Shown here in pieces: positions 41,653 through 51,566 of a DNA stretch of 64,000 bases (positions within the stretch are counted from its first letter, which is position 1; each line of letters begins with the position of its first letter). The notes below the pieces were generated by a model that was not told where the DNA came from, searched no databases, and was given only the letters and a program-made list of their open reading frames with translations. Both the position numbers and the translations under genes were made by a program. The DNA lies in the NCBI GenBank assembly GCA_934177725.1, contig CAKPPO010000004.1, positions 1 through 64,000 on the forward strand, given 5' to 3'. The stretch comes from an uncultured Clostridia bacterium. GTDB lineage: Bacteria; Bacillota; Clostridia; TANB77; CAG-508.

Positions 41653-43890
41653 TTACACCTCCTCATTATATGTCTTTATTGCTGATTTTTTGAAGATTTT
41701 TCTTGAAACTCTTCTTGAAATTAGTACAGACATTATAATTAAAATAGCGTACATAACAATGTATTCTCTTAAGCTTAAGAATTTTATTAAGTCTTGTACG
41801 AATGCTACATTTATAATTTTGTATTGGTTAAGTAATATGAATACTATACAAGTTAAATATGCCAAACTTGAGTTTATAAATAGTTCTATATCTAATATTT
41901 TTTTAACATTTTTTGTAGTTGCTCCAAGCATTCTTAGTGTAGTAAAGTATACATTTCTAGATTTTAATATAATTCTTATAATAAAGTAAGAAATAAAGAA
42001 TAGTGCAAAAATTAATATACTTGTTATTACTACTTTAAATATTTTTATAACTTGTAGCATTTCTTGTCCTTCAAGTATTTTGAATTCTTTTATTGGTCTT
42101 CCTATTATTCCTATTTCATTCAAACTATTTATTGTCTCTTGCATCTTTTCATCATCAGAGTCTTTTACGAAAATTGATGACTGATAAGGCTCTTTATTAA
42201 ACAAGCTTATGTATTCATCTTCATTTACAAATATAGCTCCTTTATATTGGTCATATTCTTTATATCCTGTTAATCTTGTAAATGAGTTTTTAGTATATGT
42301 ATTAGATACTTTTAAATTTAGTTCATCATTATAGTAAATGTTTTCTACTTCTATTTTTAAGTCTTTTCCTCTTGCTCTATTATTTGAGCATAAATAATTT
42401 ACATCATCACTCACTACAGCATTTCCTGTTTCTACTCTATCACTTGGTATAATTTTAAAGTATGAATTCCACTGTTCAGATTTATAATATTTTCCTTCAA
42501 ATAAAGTTTTTATAGTACTATAATTTTGGTTTGTGCTTTTTCTTAAATCATCTAATACTACATTGCTCACATAAAATGTCGTATCTGTTCCATAATAAAA
42601 CATATCATTTTGTTTAAATGCTTCTATTCCGACTATTCTTAGTTTAAAATCTTTTTCTCCATTTCCATAATTATCTCTTATTGTGAAATCTTTTTCTAAT
42701 ATATTTTCTCCGCCATCTTTTACGTAATAATAACTATCTGGAACTTTTATAATAATTTCATAGTCCTCTTCTGGCATTCTTCCTGCTGTTAAAGTTCCTT
42801 TATATTGCTCATAGTTAGTTACTTCTCCATAAAAATATATATCATCACATTGCATATTTATTGTAGTGTCTAAAAGTAAATCGTCCTTTTCTATGTAGTC
42901 TACATTTTCTATGTTTTTCATTTTTTCGTAGTCTTCTTGTGTAAAATATGTATTATCAGCTTTTTTTAAGATTATTCTATTTTCTGATAAATCTCTAAAA
43001 TAGTAATTATAACCCGCTCTTTGTGCCTCATATTCTGTTTCTCTAAAACTTGCATATTCACTAAGCAATGCTGCTGTTATAAATAAAAATACAGCAAATA
43101 ATAGTAAGAATTTAGGAAGTATGTTAAATGTATTTCTTATACCTAGTCTTAATTTATTTCCAATAGTTATTTTTGTGTATTTGCTCTCTTCAACCTTGCT
43201 TGGTTCTTCAATATGTTTTATTTCTTTATTTTCTATAATTTTACCATCATGCATTTTTATAATTCTTGTAGCATAATCTTGTATTTGTTCTATGTTGTGA
43301 GTTACAACTATTACAAGTCTATCCTTTGCTACCTTTTTAAGAAGTTCTATTACATCTTTTGCTGAATTTGCATCTAGATTTCCTGTTGGCTCATCTGCAA
43401 CAATTATTGGTGTTTCTTTTACCATTGCTCTTGCTATTGCTACTCTTTGCTTTTGACCACCAGATAATTTAGAAACTTTTGTATTTTTAAATTCAGTAAG
43501 CCCTACTTTTTCTATCATATCTAATACTTTTTGCTTTACTTGTTTCTTTTTATAACCATTTAATAAAAGTACCAGTTCTACATTTTGATATACAGTATAA
43601 CTATTTATTAAATTAAAACTTTGAAAAATATTTGCTATATATTTTCTTCTGTAATCTTCAAAATCTTTTTCTGTATAATGGCTAGTCTCTTTGCCATTTA
43701 TATACATTTCGCCTTCTTCATAACTATCTAAACCTGAAAGTACATTTAAAAGAGTACTTTTACCACTTCCAGATTCGCCAGTAATAGCAACAAATTCACC
43801 TATTTTTAATTCTAGATTTATTTTTGTAAAACCTGTTGAAATCATACCCTTGTTATAATAAAACTTTGATACATCTTTTAATTTTAACAT
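41653..43890 (-). CDS. ABC transporter: ATPase fused to FtsX permease (2)
   Basis: 745 residues with the same layout: Walker A ITGESGSGKSTLLN, signature KLSGGQKQRVAIARA, Walker B IIVADEPTGNLD, H-loop VVTHNIEQI. A transmembrane helix lies at about 255-275, then an external domain (about 280-620) and three helices (about 625-735). Its sequence is clearly different from the neighbour at 39198 although the order of parts is the same, suggesting an old duplication. The pair is a two-gene operon. AGGAGGAAGAT precedes the ATG. Confidence 0.88.
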   Translation of the reverse strand: MLKLKDVSKFYYNKGMISTGFTKINLELKIGEFVAITGESGSGKSTLLNVLSGLDSYEEGEMYINGKETSHYTEKDFEDYRRKYIANIFQSFNLINSYTVYQNVELVLLLNGYKKKQVKQKVLDMIEKVGLTEFKNTKVSKLSGGQKQRVAIARAMVKETPIIVADEPTGNLDANSAKDVIELLKKVAKDRLVIVVTHNIEQIQDYATRIIKMHDGKIIENKEIKHIEEPSKVEESKYTKITIGNKLRLGIRNTFNILPKFLLLFAVFLFITAALLSEYASFRETEYEAQRAGYNYYFRDLSENRIILKKADNTYFTQEDYEKMKNIENVDYIEKDDLLLDTTINMQCDDIYFYGEVTNYEQYKGTLTAGRMPEEDYEIIIKVPDSYYYVKDGGENILEKDFTIRDNYGNGEKDFKLRIVGIEAFKQNDMFYYGTDTTFYVSNVVLDDLRKSTNQNYSTIKTLFEGKYYKSEQWNSYFKIIPSDRVETGNAVVSDDVNYLCSNNRARGKDLKIEVENIYYNDELNLKVSNTYTKNSFTRLTGYKEYDQYKGAIFVNEDEYISLFNKEPYQSSIFVKDSDDEKMQETINSLNEIGIIGRPIKEFKILEGQEMLQVIKIFKVVITSILIFALFFISYFIIRIILKSRNVYFTTLRMLGATTKNVKKILDIELFINSSLAYLTCIVFILLNQYKIINVAFVQDLIKFLSLREYIVMYAILIIMSVLISRRVSRKIFKKSAIKTYNEEV

Positions 43891-44009
43891 ATCTTCCTCC
43901 TTTGTTTTCTTACGTTTCCTTTATATTTTCTTTTCCATTATGACGTTTTATTTTAGTAAAAAGCTTCTCTCTGATAATTTCTTAACAATCTTTGCCATTA
44001 ATATAACAT

Positions 44010-44042
44010 AAAAGCTAAAAGTTTTCTACACTTTTAGCTTTT
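44010..44042 (-). terminator. Terminator of the ABC-2 permease unit
   Basis: AAAAGCTAAAAG/CTTTTAGCTTTT, 9-nt loop, T-run; beyond the family B repeat that follows the stop at 44168. Confidence 0.75.
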
Positions 44043-44072
44043 TTATTCTAATATTTTTAAATTTTTGATGCT

Positions 44073-44164
44073 CCAAAAGGGACAGATTAACCAAAAGTAT
44101 TTTTTAGTCGTTCGAGCTGAAAGCGAGTTACGAATAAAATATGCAGAGGCAACGTCCCCAATGG
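44073..44164. repeat. Family B hairpin repeat, long copy B4
   Basis: Left arm TCCAAAAGGGACAGATTAACC and right arm CAACGTCCCCAATGG as in B1. Between them lies about 50 nt of extra DNA containing TCGTTCGAGCTGAAAGCGAG, which is more GC-rich than its surroundings. The right arm ends 3 nt from the permease stop codon. Confidence 0.8.
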
Positions 44165-44167
44165 TAA

Positions 44168-45781
44168 TTAGATAGACATTTGTTTGAATCTTTTTTGTCC
44201 GTATTTTTTTAGTACTATCCATAATGCTATTGTTATTATTACTAATACACTCAATTCTATTGTTAAGAACATATCTATCATTCCATAGAATATTACCATA
44301 AGTATTATTGTTATCAACCCTGCTACCATTCCTATCATTACAGAAATCATTGAACTCATACTTTGTTTTATTACTTCTGTATCTGACGCCGCATTCATTT
44401 TTGGATGCTTTAAATTAACTAAAAGACCTATTATTGCAGTAAGCGTTGGTACTATTATAGTTGCTAATAGTATATATATAATATCTACTACTGGTATTTT
44501 GAATGCTACGAAGAATATCATATCACATAATAATATAATTGGTATAGATATTATATTGCATGCTGTCACTTTGGCTAATAGTATTTTTTTAGTTTCTACT
44601 GGCATACTTTTTAATATATTAAAACTTTTTCCTTCTAATGATATAGATGATGACGTTATTGATGTCATAAATCCTGTATATACTACTAGTTCAAAGAATA
44701 TTTTAGGCAAAAGAGCTTTTATTTGTTCTACTGATAAAAATGCCTCTTCGCCTTTTACTATAGTACTCATTAGTCCATCAAAGTTTATGCATGCAGCTAT
44801 TGTTATAACTAGCATTAGAATTAGACCTAATGATGTATTAAACATATATACTATTGATGAAAAATATTTTTTCAATTCTTTACTCACTAATGAACTTACT
44901 TTTCCTTTTCGGCTAATTTCTAATTTTTTAACTTTTCTATTTTTTGCACTAGTTTCTTTTGATTTTGATACTATCTTAAAGTATTTTATACTTGCTATAT
45001 AAATAAATAAAATTAGAGGAATTATATTTATAGCTAGTAGCATTAGCAAGTCTATTATATTAAAGTTTTGTATTAGTTGTATGTACAATTTTGCAGGATA
45101 GTAAATTGATGTTAGTATTTCATTTACATTACTTGCATTGTTTACTAAATTTCCTATTATACTTTGTAAATTAAATGATAAGTAGAAAATTCCTAAGAAT
45201 ATTATAGCTGTCAGTAATGCTTGTATTACTTTTTTTGCTTTAAATTTTACAGATACTACTTTTATAACATACCCAATTATTGAAGCTACTATTGTAGGTA
45301 TAATTGGAAATAGTAATGTTGCTATTATTGATACTATGTAAAAGCTAGCGCTTGGATTTTCGTAATAAGCATATACTACAAATGCTGGAAGCATGAATAA
45401 TAAATTATACAAGTACTGAAACGCTAATAGTTTAAATATTCTTGTAAAGAATATTGTTGATTTTTTTATAGGAAGTGAAAACAACAAATCACTATCTTTA
45501 GAATCAAATAATATTCCTTGTGTTTTATAAATTCCTTCTATAAATGTTATTATTGTTGTAAATATTATAAATAATGTTAATACTATATATGTTAAGTTAA
45601 GTGGTTTTAGTTGTTCTACAAACATTTGTGCATATACACCAATTGCTAACATTACTATTATTGCTAATATAATTGGAAGCAATATTTTTTGTCTTTTTGA
45701 TGAATTAGTTTTTGCCCTATATTTAAACATGTTCATATCTTGAGACATTATTGCTTTTAGTAAAGACATTAATTTTTTCAT
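44168..45781 (-). CDS. Large ABC-2-type permease
   Basis: About 537 residues with at least 12 predicted helices and no ATPase motif. MKKLMSLLKAIMSQDMNMFK begins an N-terminal region, followed by helices and the ABC-2 motif-like SDLLFSLPIKKSTIFFTRIFKLL; a second similar segment is FNILKSMPVETKKILLAK. The two halves look like an internal duplication. The ATPase gene upstream (45853) is its evident partner. Three in-frame Met codons lie near the start (45823, 45793, 45781); AAGGA best fits one of the last two and I chose 45781 without certainty. Confidence 0.75.
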   Translation of the reverse strand: MKKLMSLLKAIMSQDMNMFKYRAKTNSSKRQKILLPIILAIIVMLAIGVYAQMFVEQLKPLNLTYIVLTLFIIFTTIITFIEGIYKTQGILFDSKDSDLLFSLPIKKSTIFFTRIFKLLAFQYLYNLLFMLPAFVVYAYYENPSASFYIVSIIATLLFPIIPTIVASIIGYVIKVVSVKFKAKKVIQALLTAIIFLGIFYLSFNLQSIIGNLVNNASNVNEILTSIYYPAKLYIQLIQNFNIIDLLMLLAINIIPLILFIYIASIKYFKIVSKSKETSAKNRKVKKLEISRKGKVSSLVSKELKKYFSSIVYMFNTSLGLILMLVITIAACINFDGLMSTIVKGEEAFLSVEQIKALLPKIFFELVVYTGFMTSITSSSISLEGKSFNILKSMPVETKKILLAKVTACNIISIPIILLCDMIFFVAFKIPVVDIIYILLATIIVPTLTAIIGLLVNLKHPKMNAASDTEVIKQSMSSMISVMIGMVAGLITIILMVIFYGMIDMFLTIELSVLVIITIALWIVLKKYGQKRFKQMSI

Positions 45782-45852
45782 ATTAAATTTCATTCCTTTC
45801 TCTCTTAAGTTATAGGCATACATAGTTATGAAAGTTTTTTTATTCTTTCAAA

Positions 45853-46569
45853 CTATCTTTCTCCTTCATCTAATTCTAAAAATACTTGTTCTAGTGATTC
45901 ATCACCTTTTATTTCTTGCATATTTCCTACTTTTACAATTTTTCCTTGTTTTATAATTGCTACTCTATTGCAAAGTTTTTCTGCAACTTCTAGTATATGT
46001 GTTGAGAAAAATATAGTTTTTCCTTCTTTGCACATATTTCTCATTATTTCTTTCATATCGTATACTGCTTTTGGATCTAATCCTACAAATGGTTCGTCCA
46101 TAATTAAAACTTCTGGATTATGTGCAAGTGCTGCAATTAATGCTACTTTTTGTTTCATTCCATGTGAAAAAGAAGATATGTCATCATATAAGTTATCTTC
46201 TATTTCAAACATTTTTGCATATTTTTCTATATTTGTTTTTCTTTCTTCTGCACTTGTTTCGTACATATCACATACAAAGTTAATAAAATCTATTGCTTTC
46301 ATATTTTCATATAAATCTGGGTTATCTGGCACATATGCCATTTGTTTTTTACATTCTATTGGAGATTTTTTTATTGATATTCCATTTACTAATATATCGC
46401 CTTCTTCAAAATCTAAAATTCCTACTATTGATTTTATTGTTGTTGTTTTTCCTGCTCCATTATGTCCTATAAATGCAAATATTTCTCCATCGTTTACAGT
46501 AAATGATATGTTATCTACTGCTTTTTTCTCTCCATTATAAATTTTACTTACATTTTTAATTTCTATCAT
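45853..46569 (-). CDS. ABC transporter ATP-binding protein (ABC-2 partner)
   Basis: 238 residues. Walker A IGHNGAGKTTTIKS, signature SFSHGMKQKVALIAAL (the class SxGMKQK form), Walker B VLIMDEPFVGLD, H-loop FFSTHILEVAEKLC. This bacitracin/Na+-exporter-type subclass (CcmA/NatA like) pairs with ABC-2 permeases. Unit of two genes with the permease at 44168, gap 29-70 nt depending on start. Substrate unknown. Confidence 0.93.
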   Translation of the reverse strand: MIEIKNVSKIYNGEKKAVDNISFTVNDGEIFAFIGHNGAGKTTTIKSIVGILDFEEGDILVNGISIKKSPIECKKQMAYVPDNPDLYENMKAIDFINFVCDMYETSAEERKTNIEKYAKMFEIEDNLYDDISSFSHGMKQKVALIAALAHNPEVLIMDEPFVGLDPKAVYDMKEIMRNMCKEGKTIFFSTHILEVAEKLCNRVAIIKQGKIVKVGNMQEIKGDESLEQVFLELDEGER

Positions 46570-46746
46570 TTTCTCTTTTACAGTATATTTAATAATTTAA
46601 ATTAAATATACTATACTCTCCTTTCCCAATTTATTTAAAGATTAATTATTTTTATTCTAAAATAGCATTTTTGTAACTAATTATAACAAATATGTAAGCC
46701 ACTCACATTTATATATTAATATTTGAGTGCCTTATTCTATAGTCTT

Positions 46747-47886
46747 TTAGCTTTTTTTCTTGCTAAATATATTACTTAATATTACAAAAATTATTGAAAA
46801 TACTAACATTATTCCCATATTTATTAAAATTGGTTTTAATGTTTCTATATTAATAACTTCTAATTTTCCTACTAACTCATTATTATGTATATAGTAATAT
46901 GATGGGAATATATGTGCAATTTTTAATACAAAGTCTGGCAAGTATTGTGCAGGTACAAATGATCCACATAAGAAACTTGTTCCTAATGACACAACATTTA
47001 CAATTCCATTTACCGCATTTTTATTATTTATCATATTTCCTATACAGAAACCTAAGGTTAATGCACTAATTGTAAATACAAATGAATTAACAATAAGTAT
47101 AATTCCATTGTTTGTAAGCATTATATCTCCAATTAAAATAATTCCTACTATTACATAAAACAACCATAACACAATTGCAAATAAACTATTTGAAATTAAT
47201 AATTTTCTGTTGAACTTTTTGTAATTAGTACTACTTACCATAGTTCTTCTTTTAATATTTTCAGCTCTAAAGCTTGATAATATTAAACATATTATATATA
47301 TACATCCTGCTAAAATAGTATAATTAGCAAAATCAAAATATCTTGTTGCTTTAGATAAACTATCTGTATCTAATTTAGAAGTAATTTCTATTTGAGTTTG
47401 TTTATCCAATGTCTCATTTATATTTTTTATTATTTCTTCTTCATCATTAAATTGAGAAACGTAAATATTAGCAACTTTAATATATCTTTCTAACATCATT
47501 TCGGCAAGTGATGAATAATAATCTCCTGTACTTTTTGTCTTTAATTCAGGATTTTTTCCTGCTAAAAATTCTGAATTAAAGTTTTCTGGAATATAAATAA
47601 CGTAATTTACATCTCTATAAAATATTGCATCATTTATAGCATCTTCGTTATTTTCTATATCAGCAATATTGCTGTTTTTTTCTATGTACTCTACTAAATT
47701 TTTTGTAATTCCTTCATTTTTGTCGTTATTTATAACTAGTACATCTGGTTTAGAAGCTGTAAAACTCATAGAATTATCTTCTGTTTTTGTATTTACTCCC
47801 CCAAATACTATCAATAGTACAGTATATAAAATGATAGGAATTTTGCAAGATTTTAGTACTTTTAAAAATGTTCTAAATACTGTCAT
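46747..47886 (-). CDS. ABC-2-type permease B
   Basis: 379 residues. One helix at about 16-32, then an extracellular domain about 40-185, then five helices (about 190-375). LGFCIGNMINNKNAVNGIVN, LCGSFVPAQYLPDFVLKIAHIFPSYY is the characteristic ABC-2 membrane core. Its ATG, behind GGAGGC, overlaps the end of the preceding permease gene by 14 nt. It forms a heterodimer with that protein on inference. Confidence 0.9.
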   Translation of the reverse strand: MTVFRTFLKVLKSCKIPIILYTVLLIVFGGVNTKTEDNSMSFTASKPDVLVINNDKNEGITKNLVEYIEKNSNIADIENNEDAINDAIFYRDVNYVIYIPENFNSEFLAGKNPELKTKSTGDYYSSLAEMMLERYIKVANIYVSQFNDEEEIIKNINETLDKQTQIEITSKLDTDSLSKATRYFDFANYTILAGCIYIICLILSSFRAENIKRRTMVSSTNYKKFNRKLLISNSLFAIVLWLFYVIVGIILIGDIMLTNNGIILIVNSFVFTISALTLGFCIGNMINNKNAVNGIVNVVSLGTSFLCGSFVPAQYLPDFVLKIAHIFPSYYYIHNNELVGKLEVINIETLKPILINMGIMLVFSIIFVILSNIFSKKKS

Positions 47887-49051
47887 ATTTTTGCCTCCTT
47901 AATCTAAATATTGATATACCTATCATTACAAAAGCAAAAATAAGTAGACTTATTAGGTTGAAGTAAAATCTATCATATGTGTCATAATAATATAATGAGT
48001 AAAATCCATCTGTTATCATATTGGCTGGATTTAACTTGTTTATTATTGGAATATTTTTATCTATCATGTATTTCATTGTGATTCCCATCATTCCTGAGAA
48101 AAAGCTTCCTAGCATTGTATATGATATAATTATTCCTATTTTAACACCTTCATTAGCTTTTAGTAATGCAGTAACTGCTATTCCTATAGTCAAACCTGCT
48201 AGACATCCAGCTAATGTTAATAAAACAATTAATGGTAAATTATTTCCATAATCTATTTTTAGTATGAAAACAGTATAAGCAAATAGAATAGCTATACCTA
48301 TTAATTGTGTAATATAACTTGCTATAGCACTACTTAATATTAATTTTCCTTTTGAAACAGGACTTATTGCTACTCTTCTTCCTGTACTATCCATGTTTGC
48401 TAAAACTTGATTTAAAGCGGTCATTCCGAGCATTCCGCCATATAAGCAAGCCATTGCTATTAATGTATAAAATTCTATCATTGTATAACTTAAATTATTT
48501 TTAGATATATCTCTTATATTTGTTCTATTCTCTTGTGCTATTTCTAAAGCTTCTTTATATATTTTTTCATAATCTATATTATAATTTCTTGATTCCATTT
48601 GTTTTTGTATTTCACTTGTAGCTATTTTTTCTACAACTTGTGCTGTTTGTGAAATTTCCTCTGTCACATATTTGAAAATAGTTTCATTTATTCCACTTGA
48701 TGTAATTGTTATTTTTGGTTCATCTGCAACTAGTAAATAGCCTGTAATTTCATTATTCTCTAATAATCTTTTTGCTTCATTTTCATCCACATATTTTGTA
48801 TTAAATAGTCTATCTTCGTTTTTTTCATCACTTAATGTGTTAAATGCTTCTTTAAAAATTTCATTAGTAGTTACTTTTTCGTCTTCTACAATTGCTATAT
48901 CTATAATATCTAATTTTTCCTTTTTTTCAATATCTGAAAAGGCCAAATTGAATAGTGTGGCTAATATAACTGGAAAGGCAAAGGTCCAAAATATTAGCAT
49001 TTTTTTTCTAAATAGAGTTTTTAGTGAATATTTTAAATTATGCATAAACAT
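47873..49051 (-). CDS. ABC-2-type permease A
   Basis: 392 residues with the same plan as its neighbour: N-terminal helix (about 20-38), extracellular domain about 45-205, membrane core about 210-385 with YGGMLGMTALNQVLANMDS, MISDGFYSLYYYDTYDR-like end. ATG shares a base with the ATPase stop (TAATG). The short N-terminal MFMHNLKYSLKTLFRK is typical. Confidence 0.9.
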   Translation of the reverse strand: MFMHNLKYSLKTLFRKKMLIFWTFAFPVILATLFNLAFSDIEKKEKLDIIDIAIVEDEKVTTNEIFKEAFNTLSDEKNEDRLFNTKYVDENEAKRLLENNEITGYLLVADEPKITITSSGINETIFKYVTEEISQTAQVVEKIATSEIQKQMESRNYNIDYEKIYKEALEIAQENRTNIRDISKNNLSYTMIEFYTLIAMACLYGGMLGMTALNQVLANMDSTGRRVAISPVSKGKLILSSAIASYITQLIGIAILFAYTVFILKIDYGNNLPLIVLLTLAGCLAGLTIGIAVTALLKANEGVKIGIIISYTMLGSFFSGMMGITMKYMIDKNIPIINKLNPANMITDGFYSLYYYDTYDRFYFNLISLLIFAFVMIGISIFRLRRQKYDSI

Positions 49052-49989
49052 TAGTCTCTAAGTTCCTTTCCTGTAAGTTCTAGGAATACATCGTTAAGTG
49101 TTGGTCTTTCTGAATAGATTTTATTATATTTAACATTTTCATTTTTCAAATATTCCATTAACTCTACTAAATTATTTTTGCCTTTTTTATAGATTACAAG
49201 TAAAACATTGTTGTTATATGTAACTTCTTCAACATTTTTAAATTCTTCTATTTCTTTAATATATTTTTTATCTAATTCATTCACTTCTACTGTGACTTTT
49301 TCTTCTATTTTAGCAAGTCCTTTTAGTTCATCTGTTGTTCCTTGTGCTATTATTTGTCCTTTATCTAAAATAATAATTCTATCGCAAAGTATTTCTACTT
49401 CTTCCATATAGTGAGTTGTATATACTATTGTTGCTCCATTGTCTCTTAATTTTTTTATTCCGTCTAGTATATTATTTCTACTTTGTGGATCTACTGCAAC
49501 TGTTGGCTCGTCTAAAAATATTAATTTAGGTTTATGTGCTATACCACATGCTATATTTAATCTTCTTAAAAGTCCCCCTGATAATTGTTTTGGATAAAAT
49601 TTCTTAAATTCTCCTAATCCTACAAGTTCAATTGCATCTTCTATATATTGTTTTCTTGTTTTTTTATCTTTTATATATAGACCACAGAAATACTCTATAT
49701 TATCATATACTGTTAGTTCTTCAAATACTGCTACATCTTGGAAAATTACTCCTATTTTAGCTTTAATATCATAAGCATTTGGTTTCATTTCTTTTCCAAA
49801 TATTTTTATACTTCCTTTTTGAAAATTTAATAATGACAATATACAATTCATTGTTGTTGACTTTCCACTTCCATTTGGTCCAAGTAGTCCAAGAATTTCT
49901 CCTTCTTTAACTTCAAATGATAAATCGTCTATTGCTTTAAAATTTTTGTATTTTTTTGTTAGGTTTTTAACCTCTATTACACTTTCCAT
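49051..49989 (-). CDS. ABC transporter ATP-binding protein for the permease pair
   Basis: 312 residues, longer than usual because of a C-terminal alpha/beta regulatory extension (about 230-312). Walker A LGPNGSGKSTTMN, Q-loop FQDVAVFEEL, signature QLSGGLLRRLNIACG, Walker B LIFLDEPTVAVD, H-loop VYTTHYMEEVEIL. It belongs to the DrrA/YxlF-like drug- or lipid-exporter class. It is first of three overlapping genes on the minus strand. Confidence 0.95.
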   Translation of the reverse strand: MESVIEVKNLTKKYKNFKAIDDLSFEVKEGEILGLLGPNGSGKSTTMNCILSLLNFQKGSIKIFGKEMKPNAYDIKAKIGVIFQDVAVFEELTVYDNIEYFCGLYIKDKKTRKQYIEDAIELVGLGEFKKFYPKQLSGGLLRRLNIACGIAHKPKLIFLDEPTVAVDPQSRNNILDGIKKLRDNGATIVYTTHYMEEVEILCDRIIILDKGQIIAQGTTDELKGLAKIEEKVTVEVNELDKKYIKEIEEFKNVEEVTYNNNVLLVIYKKGKNNLVELMEYLKNENVKYNKIYSERPTLNDVFLELTGKELRD

Positions 49990-50173
49990 TTTTGACCCTT
50001 TCTATTTCTTATTTATTTTTCTTTTCTAAACTTATAATTATATTGAATAAATTTACAAGAACAATGCACGCTAATGAAACACTTAAATTTTCCTCATTTT
50101 TCTATTTTACTGTTACAAATATCGCTTCTATTTGACACTATTTTTGTCACTAAGGATATTCTATTGACACTTT

Positions 50174-51088
50174 TTATCTTTGTATAAGCTTTTCACTTTT
50201 TACTTTTCCAAATCTTACACAAATTGTTTTTAATTTTATATTTTTAATTTTTAATATGTAATCCATTTCATTAGCTACTTTTATAAATTTCGCTTTCATG
50301 AAATGTGTAAATATATATTCTACTTTTTTAATTTTTCCACTATATTTTTTGCAAAACTCTCTTATAGGTGCTGACATACCAAATACCCATATTGGTGTAC
50401 ATATTGTTACTTTATCATATTTTGAAAAATCTTTGTCTATATCTTCTATTGGCATACCCCAATTGTGCATTCCAAATCTTCCGCACCACCAGAATCCTAC
50501 CGTTCCGCTTGTTCTTTCTTTAGCTTTTATTTCAACTATTTCCGCTCCTGAACTATTAGCTGCTTCTAGTGCTACCTTTTTTGTATATCCCATTCGTGAA
50601 AAATATACAACTACTTCGTTTGGACTCTTTCCTATATTTTTATATAATTTTTCATCTATTTTAAAGTTTTCCTGTCTATAAAATACATAGCACATATATC
50701 CTGTAATTGCTTGTATAAATCCGAATATAAAGTAGATTGTTGACATGAAGTTCATAGGGAAAATTACAAATTGAATAGTTATCCATAACATTAATGTAAT
50801 TCCGAATATTCCACCGAGTATTATACCTATTTTTTTCTTTTTAATAAGCATTATTGCGGCTATAATATTTGTTAGTCCATTTACAATTAGTAATGCTATT
50901 CCGGAAAATATGTAATTTTGAAATAACACTTCTGCGAATGGTAATACTTGAAAATATGGTAACATACTATCCATTCCCATTGCTTTACCTGTAGGATCAC
51001 TAAGCATTCCTATAGCTCCACAAACTGCTCCAATTCCTATAAACAAACACCAGAATATTAATGCCTTTCTAGTTTTATTATATCTCAT
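50174..51088 (-). CDS. Membrane-anchored flavodoxin-like protein
   Basis: 304 residues: about four transmembrane helices (about 10-150) joined to a C-terminal flavodoxin-like domain (about 160-304). The flavin-binding N-terminus of the latter is VVVYFSRMGYTKKVALEAA, and AEIVEIKA with CTPIWVFGMSAPIREF completes the pattern. It probably carries FMN on the cytoplasmic face and moves electrons; partner unknown. ATG overlaps the preceding stop by 4 nt (ATGA), so it is coupled to the flavodoxin gene at 51085. Confidence 0.8.
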   Translation of the reverse strand: MRYNKTRKALIFWCLFIGIGAVCGAIGMLSDPTGKAMGMDSMLPYFQVLPFAEVLFQNYIFSGIALLIVNGLTNIIAAIMLIKKKKIGIILGGIFGITLMLWITIQFVIFPMNFMSTIYFIFGFIQAITGYMCYVFYRQENFKIDEKLYKNIGKSPNEVVVYFSRMGYTKKVALEAANSSGAEIVEIKAKERTSGTVGFWWCGRFGMHNWGMPIEDIDKDFSKYDKVTICTPIWVFGMSAPIREFCKKYSGKIKKVEYIFTHFMKAKFIKVANEMDYILKIKNIKLKTICVRFGKVKSEKLIQR

Positions 51089-51561
51089 TTGTTTCCTCCA
51101 TTTATAAATGCTAGTATATCATTCAAATTTTCTTCTTTTATACAATCGTTTCCTTTTTGTAAAATTTCGATTAATTCTTTATCTTCAGGTTTGTTTTCTT
51201 TTATAACAGATTCTGTTACTACTTTAAACATCATTCTCTTTATGCCTTTTAGTCTTTTGTAATCTACACCACCTTGTAAATAGAAAAATTTTTCTTTAAC
51301 GTTATTTGTTTCTATAAGTAAATTAGTATTTTTATCGCTTTTAGGATTCATTCCTACAGCTATGGTACATAAAATATTAGAACTATCTTTAATTTTTTTA
51401 TATCCTTGTATATTATTTGCATATACCCAACCTAAAAAGATAATTTGTTCATTATCTTTTTTGTATTCTTTTAGACTTATGCAGTCTAGTCTTAACTTAC
51501 TTGATAGCATTTTAGCATATTCTTCTGTATGTCCTGCATTACTTTCGTAAACAATTTTCAT
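51085..51561 (-). CDS. Flavodoxin-domain protein
   Basis: 158 residues: the FMN-phosphate loop is ESNAGHTEEYAKML at the N-terminus, and IIFLGWVYANNIQGYKK and CTIAVGMNP follow, as in the flavodoxin-5/protoporphyrinogen-oxidase-like group. No membrane segment. Overlaps the membrane flavodoxin gene and follows the DUF4097 gene by 5 nt, so the whole stretch from 53077 to 50174 reads as one operon. Confidence 0.85.
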   Translation of the reverse strand: MKIVYESNAGHTEEYAKMLSSKLRLDCISLKEYKKDNEQIIFLGWVYANNIQGYKKIKDSSNILCTIAVGMNPKSDKNTNLLIETNNVKEKFFYLQGGVDYKRLKGIKRMMFKVVTESVIKENKPEDKELIEILQKGNDCIKEENLNDILAFINGGNK

Positions 51562-51566
51562 ATTAG

